The notes below the pieces were generated by a model, which searched no databases, was not told where the DNA came from, and worked only from the letters and a program-made list of their open reading frames with translations. Source: Toxorhynchites rutilus septentrionalis (Eukaryota > Arthropoda > Insecta > Diptera > Culicidae). Taken from it: DNA of 64,000 bases. Numbering within the stretch: position 1 is the first letter of the stretch; each line of letters opens with the position of its first letter. This document shows positions 12,301 through 24,300 of this stretch, piece after piece. The position numbers and the translations under genes were made by a program. Where the stretch lies: assembly GCF_029784135.1 (NCBI RefSeq), contig NC_073745.1, positions 63,326,218 to 63,390,217 of the forward strand. Reading direction: 5' to 3'.

Positions 12301-15300
12301 TCTAAATGTAGTAAGCAACATTCCACATCTGAATGTTCATCGATATCGACCGAATGCGTTAACTGCCGAAAAATGAATAAAGAACGTAAGCTAAATTTGG
12401 ACGTCGGTCATCCAGCATATAGTACAGACTGCCCAGTTTATAGAAACATTATAGAAAAGAGGAAATCTATCATTCGGTACGAACAATAGCAAACAACGAC
12501 AAGTGCTCGAAGTAAAAACTCTAATATAATGTATTTCAATATTGCTGGGTTGCCTACACACTTCAGTGAATTGAAACTAATTGTAGATAACGAACGTCCA
12601 TCGTTGGTATTTCTCACAGAAACTCATATAGTAGATGCGGAAGCTTTCGACCAATACTATATTTTGGGTTATAGAGCTGTTTTTTGCTTGTCGCACTCCA
12701 AACATACTGGAGGGGTTGCTATGTATATCCAGGAATCAATATGTTTCAACATTCGGTTCAACGAAGCGATTGATAACAATTGGTTTTTGGGTATAGTTAT
12801 CGAGAGAGGCATTCAGATTGGAAATTACGGACTATTATACCACTCTCCCAGTTCTAGTGACCAGCGTTTTATTGAACTTTTAGATAACTGGTTAGAGCAT
12901 TTTTAAAATTTCAGTGGAATTAATATTATCGCTGGTGATTTCAATATTGATTTGTTTGATGACCTGAACTCCTCCCAATTGAAGTGCCTGATGAATTATT
13001 TCGGATTAAAACAAACGGTTTTTGAAGCTACACGAATTACCCAGTACAGCAAAACACTGATTGATCATGTTTATACAAATTTCGACACGGTTCAATCATT
13101 TACAATCATTTACAAAGTGCTGGAAGAATTATTCGAAGGAAGCTCTGTGTGCTCTTGTAACTAGAAGCTTGGATTCTTATCCGGTATCGGGTGATTTAGA
13201 AACCAGGGCATCTTTTCTTACAGATTCTCTGCGAACATGTACTAAAAAACTAGTCAAACTTAAGTTGGTCGAGACTGAAAACACGAGCTTTTGGTATTGT
13301 CTTGACTTAGTGCGAATGAAACGAACGAGGGATATGTTACAAAAAGTTTCGTAGAACTAATAGTGCTATCGATTGGCGTTATTATACAGTTGCTCGCAAT
13401 AATTATTCGAGATCGTTGAAAAAAGCCAGAACAGATCATATCCAGAGAAAGATCGATCAGAACAAAAATAATAGCAAACAGTTGTGGAAAATTTTAAAAA
13501 GGTTGATGAAATCTAAAAACAGTTGCCCGCGAGAATTCAGTTATAACATCAGAAAACCTAATAGCCAATAAGTTCAATTCATATTTCGTTGACAGTGTTT
13601 CACTTATTAATGAAAGTATCGATTTGGTAAGTGAACCTGACGAAATAGTACAGCCGACGGCCAGTGGATGTAAACTGGATTGTTTTCACCCAATAACTTT
13701 TGCGGACCTTAAAAGAATTTGGTTTTGCACTAGAAAAGTCGGCTGGTATTGATGACGTCAATGCAAAAGTTGTTTAAGATTGCTTTCATGTTATTGGACA
13801 TTCCCTGCTGGACCTGATAAATGATTCATTAAGAACTGGGCACGTGCCCAAAGTTTGGAAAGAATCGTTAGTGGTTCCAATACAAAAAATTGCTGGGACG
13901 ATTAAATCCGAAGAGTTTCGTCCTATCAATATGTTGCACACTATAGAAAAACTGCTAGAATTAATCGATAAAGGCCAGCTGGTGAACTATTTGAATAATA
14001 ACTCATTACTAGCACCAGAGCAATCGGGATATCGGGAATCACATTCCTGTGAAACCGCCTTGAATTTGGTGTTAGCTAAGTGGAAGGAATATATCGAGAA
14101 CAAAGAAGCGGTCATTGCAGTGTTTTTGGATTTGAAACGCGCATTTGAAACTATTTCCAGGCCCTTGTTGTTACAGACTCTGCGGCGCTTTGGTTTAGAG
14201 GGTTCGGCATTCAAATGGTTTGAAAGTTATTTGAGTAATCGAATACAGAGAACTGTTTTTGCTAATTCTGTTTCTGAACCAATAGCTAGTACGTTCGGTG
14301 TTCCACAAGGAAGCGTGTTGGGGCCTATTTTATTCATAATGTACATAAATGACATGAAACGAGTCTTACGTTTTTGCGATATAAATTTATTTGCGGACGA
14401 TACAGTTCTGTTCATAGCAGCTAGAAAATTAGAATCCGCAGCATTGCACTTAAATGGAGATTTGCATTGTCTTAGTAGTTGGTTGAATTATAAGCAGTTA
14501 AAATTAAATGTTGGAAAAACCAAGTACATGGTATTTTCTTCGAGATATTATAACACCGAGTGTTTGGTAGAGATAAATGGTGAGACACTTGATCGCGTTA
14601 GAGAGATAAAGTATCTTGGTGTTACTATAGATGACAAACTGCTTTTTAAGTCTCACATAGATAATGTCATCGAAAAAATTGCAAAAAAATACGGTATCAT
14701 GTGCCGTTTAAGAAATGAGTTGACAATTTCGAGTAAAATTCAATTATATAAATCAATAATATCGCCACACATAGACTTTTGTTCATCCATTCTTTTTCTT
14801 GCTAACGAAACACAAATGTTGAGGCTACAACGTTTACAAAATAAAGTAATGCGCTTAATTTTGCGTTGTAATAGATTCACTTCCTCAGCTTTCATGCTAA
14901 ACACGCTTCAATGGCTATCTGTGAAGCAAAGGATTGTATATTTAACTATGGTGTTCGTTTTCAAAATTATAAATGGATTGCTGCCTCGATATTTGTGTGA
15001 TCGAATTGAAAGAGGAAGTGATATTCATAGATATAATACCAGAAATGCAGACGAAGCACGAACGCCTAACTTCTTAAGTAAAGTGTCACAGAACTCCCTA
15101 TTTTTAAAGGTGTAACTTATTTCAATTCGATGCCTAGGCACATTAAAAGAGCAACCACATTAGTGGATTTTAAACGACATTGTATTTCACATATCAAAAA
15201 TGTAATATAAATGGTTAAATTTTAATGAACGAAGTTGTTTTCAACGAATTGTGTTTGTGTATGTGTATGAAAGAATGAACTGCCATCTTCGTCCAAATGA

Positions 15301-18300
15301 TAATGAAGGATTTTTTGTATGTTTATAGAAATGAAAAGAGAAAAAAAAAAGAAAATAGAAAGTAGTCTACATAAGTTTGAGCACGCGCGCGATAATGCAG
15401 CCATGAGAAATCTGAATTGTGATAGCGATTGGAACATGGTAGAGTTTGTTCTTATTGTGGAATTGGATATGTTAGTTTCGTTAAAAAGAAGCACAACTAT
15501 GATTGGGGTTCGTTTAAGATCGAGGGAACGACTGTTGTCAAGTAAAGAAGGCTCAATAGCTATTTCTGAAGGATCAAGCAGACAACCGTCAGAATGAAGG
15601 GATAGGCTACAACCTGAAATTCATTCAACGGGTCAAATGTTCGATTAATCTGAAGAGTTAATAGTCTGACAATTTTGGCAGTCAGGTTACAGTGAACTCA
15701 GAAGATGCTATGGGATAGCTTGACGGGACAGCAAGCGTTTCTTCTTGAGATTTGACTGAACTGAAAGATTTGCTGTGACTTCTTACAAACATGTCCGAAG
15801 AAACTTTTGAATAGACGAAGCTAAGTGAAATATCGATATCACAAAGAGGTAATTTCATATCTGCAAATTAAATCAGTTCGTTTTTATTTGTAAAACTGGT
15901 TATGTATTAATTGATTATCAACTAGATAATCGACCAACTCAAACCTATGTAGGGGAATGAGGCGGGACCTTCATTATCATTATCATCTATCTTGTGCTTT
16001 TCGTATGCCTTTGAACATATGCTAAGCTAAGTATTTGGTAGAATTAGAAAGAAATTCTGTGTCATGTGCTTCTATCAAGCAATCTAATCCTCTAGTATAT
16101 GAAATGACGATATTCCCAGGGTCTTCAGGTTAGTAGTACATGTTAGGGAAACATATTCCGAGCTGCACAATGGCAAGCGAGTACAAAAGTGCTCGCCGCT
16201 GCATGTATTTGCAAAGCGGATTTCTCCAGGCACCTTGGTTTTGGAGTCCGTGTTAGGGAAGCATATATCGGTGTGATTAAAAACACCTCCGACCTGCATG
16301 TATTTGCAATGCCGATTTCCCCAGGCTCCATGGTTTTGAAGTCTGTGTTGGGGAAACCATATATCGGGCCAATGAAAATGTGACATTTAGGGCGTTTAGA
16401 TAACGCTTGACATTATACAATTACTCATGCAGAGGGCCAGAACCGACGTCGAGAGGCGCATTTGAAAAACAAAATACTGCCAGCAGGAGGAAACCACATG
16501 TTTCGTTTCCTTTTCTTCAATTGTTCTATATAGTTCCCAAGATCAGCGCTCCTGAGATAGCGCATTAGACGAAGGAATAGAAGTAAATATTTATTGCCGG
16601 TAATTAGCTAGATGTTTCCCCCTTTAACCTTTTTCGTGGGAAGCATGTTTCGATAAGCCCCAAGGCGAGAGCGCTGTATGGGCCGCTCGAGAGGTGATAA
16701 TAATTGTTTTGTTTAGGTCTCGCCCCTTTTCGCGCATGGAATGAGCGCGAAGGTCAGAGAAGGAATAGGGCAAAGAAACAAAAATGTTCATTTAGGATCC
16801 CACGCGGGTGGCGTAGTGAAGGATAAGAACAGGAAAATATAGATAGGGATTTCTTTGCTGGCAATAAGCAAATAGTTAGGTCATAAAATCATCAGCGATA
16901 GTGAAGGATGGAAGCCCTGGGATGAAATTTTCTGGTGCAAATAGGTAGGCAGATAACAGATGCGGTTTCGGTTATCTAAGTAGAAAACGGAGATCTTTTC
17001 GCTCCCTTTTAATTTTAAGTTTAACTAGCTGACCCAACGAACTTCGTCCCGCCCAAAATTGATTTTTTGATTTGAATACTTTCAAACATCCACGTTTTCT
17101 TACTAAGTGAACGTTAGCGAGTCCAATCACTGAACTCTTCATTGATTGATTACCCTTAGACCCTTTACAATTTCCTTTTACTATAAGTTGTCTAGTACTT
17201 CTACAAAAATTCGTCCTTATAATATAAAACTATTTTTAGACACAATTCTCGCTCAAGATTCTTCAAGCATTTGGAGATAACATGTTTCTCTGTTGCATGA
17301 AATACTAGTTTGATACAGAGAATATTACAGAATAAAGACAGCTCAAATCGGACCATTCCTTCCTCGGGTTTAGGGTACACCAACACATTTGGCCTTCCAT
17401 TTTTGTTTATATAGAAAGAAGATATAGGAATGCGTTATTCCAATTTCGTTAGCGCCAACATCAAATGGACTAACAACGCTTGGTTAATTTGGAGCTTGGA
17501 GCTGAGAAGGATTTCGAAAACACTGGTAAGAATGACAGAGCAACAGAAAAGCAGACCACTTACTTCATTCGGACGGACCATTCTAGAGCCGAGCTAGCTG
17601 CCCTAGTAGGGGTTTGCTGAAGTCTAGGGGCTTAGCCCATAAGAGAGCCTTTGAGGCAAGATTTCGAAAAGCAACAAAAATCCAGGGGAATAAGTTCCCT
17701 GGTTAACATTGGTGGCTCCAGAGAGGAGGAGCCAGACCAAATACCGATAAAATCCTATAACTAGGGAAACTTGGATTCCCTGGTTAACAAGGACTGTCCA
17801 AGAGGCAGTTCGGTTTTCGGAAAGGAAGATCGACGTTTGACGTGAATATCTCAGTTATCGGCACAGTAGAAAAAGCCATCAAACAGAAAAGAAGAGCACA
17901 GAATGTGTACCATCACCCAAAACGCTGTCGAAAACTACCCATTGTGTATTTTCTCTCGAAAATTTGGGAATAAGTAGTTTAGAGTGCATTGTTTACACTG
18001 TATTTTTATCGCTGTCAGTTTTTCGAAAATTGGAAAGGTGGCGTCACCCGAAAAGCAACGTCGCGAATTGATTTGGGAAGCAACTGGGAATCGTGCAGTC
18101 AACGGCGAGTCGAGTGATTAAACGTTACGTACTACGGAACTCTGAGCATTGAACAGAAGTACAAATGCGGTCAGAATGGGTATTCTATTAGTGATCAGCA
18201 TCACAAGCATGTCATGAAAGCGTTTAAGTGGAATCCCAATACTTCGGTCAGGGATGTGGCCGAAAATTAAATCCGGGAGGGAGTGAACACGTACAAAGTA

Positions 18301-21300
18301 CAGAAGTGCAGAATCGTGACGAACGGCAAAATACAGTGGGAAACCCAGATACTGATGGATGATGAGACTTATGTCAAGGCGGACTTCCGGCAGCTTTCGG
18401 GAATGCTATTTTTCTTCGCCCCTGTGCTGGTTTGATGTTCCGGAGGAAGTAAGAAGGCAAGAATTTTCAGAGTTTGCATACATACAGTTTGCAAGAGATA
18501 CATGATTTGGCAAGCGATCTGCTCATGTGGAAAACCGAGCGCGCCGTTCGTGGCTACCGGGACTGTAAACGGGCAGATCTACCTCAAGGAGTGTTTACAG
18601 AAGCGTCGGCTCCATCTGTTGAAGCAACACAGGGCCCTTCGATCTTCTGGCGGGATCCAGCTCCGTGCCACTATTCAATGGATGTCTTGGAGTGGTACGA
18701 ACCCAACAAGGTCACTTTCGTACCCAAGGCTATAAAGAAAAAAGTCCCTTTTCGTGCTTGGCCGACGGAGTGTAGTCCACCTTGCAATCTGTCCGGGAGT
18801 GTCGGTTTATCCCCGCCCTACAACTATCAAGATTAACTTACCTTCTCAAACATGGCTTTCGTTTCATTGTACGCAATGTAGTTGCCTCGCACCCATCGCT
18901 GGGCCCACTTGAATGCCAACTCCTTAGTCTCCTGGCTGTTCATGCTGTCCAGTCCCATGATCAACATGTGCTGCATGGGTGGCCAAACGTTCGGAAAATC
19001 CCACTGTTCGTTGGTGTTGCTCAGCGTATTCGGAACACCTCCCGGGTACGTATCCAATCCTAGCTTTTCAATATAGGCGAGGATCTTTTTCGGCAAGCTG
19101 GCATCATCCTTATCGTAACATCCGGTCCATAGCGGGGACAGATTGGTGGGTGTGAAGTAGTGGCGATGTTTCTTGTTGATCAGATCGTAATCCAACCAGG
19201 CGCCCTCATTCTCGTTCCATAATACTGCTGCAATAGCTTTCTTTATTTCATCCGCTTTCGCTTCGTATAAATTTGCCTTCCGGAGGTCGTTCTTAAGGGT
19301 GTAGAACTCCGAGATGATCAGCGCGTTCCAGTAGAGGATCGCGTTCAGTTCCACGGCAATGATCGAACGGCACTTCAAATCGGTCAGATTGCCTGCATTC
19401 GTACCCTCCTTGATGAACCACCGGCTGGAAAAGTCCATTCCGCTCTCCGCTGCTGCCTTCAGTTCGCTGTAGAAATCCTGCTTATCTTCCTCCTTTTCGA
19501 AAATCTGCGCGCTGATTATATCCTCCCGGTAAGACTCGGGTCGTGGACCGGTGGATTTGTAACCGTACGCAGCCAGATGGTAACCGTTGACCTCGACCAG
19601 GTAGTTGTTCATGAAGAACTCGAACTCTCGCTCGAGTGTTTCAACGGCATCCTCAGCGAATTTGGTATCGTTGGTGGCATCAACGTAGGCCTTCACCATT
19701 CCACACAGTAGCGGCGGTTGGGAGCGCATGCTGTAGTAGATGCGACCACCGTTCGGGATGAAACCGTACCGCTCAACGATGGACAGGAAGTTTTCCAGCA
19801 TACCGCGGGTCGTCTTAGGGAAGAAAAATATTTGATTGCACTACTTCACACATCGACTATCATCTTTCATTTACCGAATACATTTCCGACAGGAGTAGTC
19901 CCTTCATAATCCAGTATGAGTCCCAGTAGTAGAACTCCCTGAATCTTCCTCCGGGCACAATGACGGGATGGGTGATGGGAATAATGGAATAATGCTCTGA
20001 ATTAATCTGAAAAACAACACTCATTAGCAAACTTAATCAGAGCGCAAGTGTTGAGAATAAACTCACCGCAACATCGGCGGTCATCTTGCGACCCAGCTGT
20101 TTCCAGATACCGTTCAGTGCCTTGCCAAACTCGCGCAGATCGGTGTCCTTGATGTGCTCCAGGAAGGCTGGGCTCTCGATCCAATCGTTCGGGAGCCACT
20201 CCTCGAACTCGGCTCCCGGCTTCTCGAACATCGATTCCACCCAATGCTGCATCTCCTGCTTAGTGGGTTTGTCCTTCGTCTGCTCCAGGAAGTCGTTGAA
20301 GGAGGCCAACGTTTCGTTGGGGGTCTTCTTCATCTTCATGTCGACGAACGTTTTCGAGTCGGGATAGATCGCCATCATCTGCACGGTATCGAGCAGCTTG
20401 CCATGGCAGTAGATTTCGCTGTGGGGGAGAAGAGTAGAGAAAAAATGAATTCCGATTAGTGGTCAGTCATAGGAAATCCATTCCGAAGAATTGTTTACTA
20501 CCATTTGAAATGCATTTGAACGATTCTATCGAGATAGCAACTTCCGGGAACTCGCTTGGAAACTCAGCTCACTTTCAGTCGCCGATCGTGACTGAGTGCG
20601 GGGCTTGAGCGAGCTGCAATTATCCATACGAAGACAGCACACATAAAAGGGCAAGGAGAACATGTCGTCGTCTCAGCCAGTCATTGTCATTGGCGGGGCT
20701 TGTTAAGTACAGTGGTGAATGTGTGAATTAAATGTGGTTCGTTACTCCTTAGGGGGGTATTCTAGTGAAGAGGTACGAATTTCAGACGTTTTTTCGAGCT
20801 GGTGCAGTGAGAGGGTTAAAAAAAAGTTGTACCATGGCGTACACGATTCCAGTCATTCTGGTTATTGGAAAAAAAATCGAAAAGATTCTGAATCAGTGAA
20901 GATGTCGCTATGATATGAACCTTGGGCAAGTCAAAAAAAATCCTTGTCCTTGCTAGTGTATATTCTTAAACTTCAGAAGCACGAAGAAAAAAAATCGTTT
21001 TTTTTATCAAATTTCTACACTAGAATACCCTCTTAAGCAATTAGCTCGAAGTGGTGGTACAATTTCTGCTCAAGTTGATATTATCGTAAAACGCACGCAT
21101 CAGCGGGTTCTTAATTTACATTCAGTGAAAAGTAGCAAAAACGAAGTCACGCGTTTCATATTGTATTCCGTATTGGTAGAGCACATCTTATTAGAAACGC
21201 GATTTGCTTTTGAGAAAATCGTACACATAGTGTACTTGCAAACAAACATATGAAGGTCATTTTTGCAAACCCAGCAGGTATATTTCAATTGCAACGAATT

Positions 21301-24300
21301 TTGATGACTACATTGTACAAAGAAAAAATCAGACAACATGCGTATATCAGCCAACCACCCCGATTTTTCAGAATTTCCCAGACTTTTCGGCACGCTCGCT
21401 GATATCCTGACAATACTCAATTTTGCCTGATACTTCTGGAATGATCCTTTTTTTTCTGATTTTTGTACATTTAACTTTATCTGAATGAAAATTATCCATA
21501 ATAAATATACAAAGTTTTTCTGGTTGAAAATAAAAATAATAACTGTCATAATAGCTTTCATAAGAAAAACTGTCCGCTCTCCACTTGAATAATATTTAAT
21601 CTTTCTTTTACTTATTATCTCTATTCCGAAGCAATTCGTGTCCTCGAAAATATACTGTCGACATTTATTAAAGCTTGAATTTGGCGTGAAAGAAAGATGC
21701 TCTATCAGATTAGTACGCCTGGAGGCAGTTTTAAATCGTTATATTTTGAATTAAAATAATAACTTGATGTTTTTTTTAATGTTCAAAACACGTCGACTCA
21801 ACTCTGACTTACCCACTTGTCCATACATTTTCTGTTAAATATTTGTCACCATTTGCGAGAAAAATGTGTTCCTTTATGAAGTAGAAAACACATCCGAAAC
21901 GGAAATTTTTATTCTAAAAGCGCATTTATTTCACTTGCTAATCCGATCTCACAATACTAGAAATAAATTTCAAAAAAATCGCGAATTTATTACAAGTTTT
22001 TCTCCTATAACTCCATAATCTTACTTCATGACAGAGGACTGATTTACATTTGGCACATTTTATATGCATAATGTGTAATATTTTTATGCGATTCAAAATT
22101 TGAACTGCACTTATCTAACTATCTATATATATAAAAATGGAGTGTTGTCTGTCTGTCTGATTCTTATAGACTCGGAAACTACTGAACCGATCGACATGAA
22201 AATTGGTATGTAGGGGTTTTTGGGGCCGGGGAAGGTTTTCGTGATATTTTGAGACCCCTCCCCCCTCTCTAAGGGGGGGCTGCCATACAAATGAAACACA
22301 AATTTCTGCATTACTCGGAAATTAACCAAGCAAACGAAACCAAAGTTGGCATGTGAAAGTTTTAGGGTGCATAAAATGATTCTATGGTAGTAGGACACTC
22401 CTCCCCTCACTCAAAGGGGGGGCTGCCATACAAATGAAACACAAATTTCTGCATTACTCGAGAATTAATCAAGCAAATGGAACCAAATTTGGCATGTGGA
22501 AGTTTTAGGGTGTAATAAATGTTTCTATGGTGGTTAGACACTCCACCCCCCTCTCTAAGGGGGGGCTGCCATACAAATGAAACACAATTTTTTGCATTAC
22601 TCGACAATTAATCAAGCAATTGAAACGAAATTTGGCATGTGGAGGTTTTAGGATGCAATAAATGATTCTATCGTGGTAAGATTCTCCTCCCCTCTCTCTT
22701 AGGGGAGGCTGCCATATAAATGAAACACAAATTTCTGCATTACTCGAGAATTAATCAAACAAATGAAACCAAATTAGGAATATGGAGGTTTTAGGGTGCA
22801 ATAAATGTTTCTATGGTGGTTAGACACTCCACCCCTCTCTCTAGAGAGGGCTGTCATACAAATGAAACACAAATTTCTGCATTACTCGAGAATTAATCAA
22901 GCTAACGAACCCAAATTTGGCATGTGAAGGTTTTAGGGTGCAATAAATGTTTTACGGTGGTTAGACACTCTTTCCCCTCTCTTAGGGGGGGCTGCCATGC
23001 AAATGGAACACAATTTTTTGTATTACTCGAGAATTGTGGTCGGGGTCGACTAGAAGATCAATCAATGAACAGTTCTGCGATTGGACTCATGGACTTGCGC
23101 TTAGTAAGAAAACGTGAATGTTTGAAGGTATTGATAACAAAAAACAAATTTTGGGCGAGACGAAGTTTGCCGGGACAGCTAGTTTTAAATAAATCCGGTG
23201 TCGCTTCATAATTTTTCGCAATTGATCTCGATTCATTATTCTCGAATCACGGAAAATCATCCAAATAAGATGCTTTCGGAAGAAGAGTTGATTGTGATGA
23301 ACAAATGAAGCGAAAGGAATCACTGGTTTTGGCAGTACCACACAATTTGACCGAAAAACCTTAAATGTATTATATCGCCATTGCGTTTATAAAAAACTCG
23401 CTTCGTAAATGCTACAAAAATTCTGAAAACTGGCTAAACTAAGCGGATATTGCATCTACTGATTATTACAGGGTGGTCAGGTTCACTTCAGGGGAAGAAC
23501 TTCTCTCTCTATGGACTCTTAACCAATTCCTCCCTTGTTCTCGTCAGGGGACTCACGTGAAGGAGGTCTTCTGCTGACTTCCACTGAAAAAGCGAATCTT
23601 GGACGGAACATCGTTAGCCTTTATGAGCATGCTGTCGTTGAAGGGGTTGCTATGGTTGATCAATCGAACAATTTAATTTCGGAGGAATCAAGAGTCACGG
23701 CTGATGAGCTGATAGCACTAACCAAATCTTTCAAGAACATGAAGGCCCCTGGTTTCGACAACACCTTCAATATCGAGCTCAAACACTTCAGCCATGGCTC
23801 ATTTGTGTTTGTACCGAAAATTTTGAATAGATGCTGGGAGCTTTGCTACCTCCCTTCAGTATGGAAGCTAGCTAAAGTTATACCAGTTCTGAAACCGGGG
23901 AAAGATCCTTCTATTTCTAAGAGCTATCGGCCCATCAGCTTGCTCTGTGCACTCTCTAAGTTGTTCGAGAAATGCATCCAAAGTCGAATTCTTGCTTTTG
24001 CAGATGAGAATGGTATTTTTCCTGAGGAACAATTTGGTTTCCGTAAGGGATGGTTTACTATCCATCAACTCACTAGAGTTACGAATATTATACAGCGGAA
24101 CAAGTCGTTGTCCAAGACGACAGCAATGGCGCTCTTGGACATCGAAAAGGCCTTCGACAATGTGTGACACGATGGTCTAGTGTACAAGCTGCAGCGATTT
24201 GATTTTTCAATGTATCTTATTAAGATCATCAGAAATTATCTCTCTGATAGGACATTTGGGTATGCCTTCATAATGTGTGCTCAGAGCATTTCGATATAGT

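Larger units (their letters stand above)
10870..15215 (+). mobile_element. CR1-clade LINE, nearly full length
   Basis: It has ORF1 (11092-12489), a damaged ORF2 (12515-15208) and a short 3' UTR. The 5' border near 10870 is approximate. An ORF1 with an N-terminal PHD-type finger and C-terminal zinc knuckles is known from CR1-clade elements. It stands head to head with the minus-strand LINE at 8035-10790. Confidence 0.85.

Noticed and set aside
19718..20459. Plus-strand frames over 20.1-20.46 kb and 19.7-19.9 kb
   Set aside because: Antisense shadows of trehalase exons 2 and 4.
22123..22607. Minus-strand frames inside the Helitron-like element
   Set aside because: They repeat with the ~140-bp unit and reflect its sequence, not a protein.
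22270..23030. CRISPR-like array
   Set aside because: Units are long, imperfect, without distinct spacers, and the host is a eukaryote.
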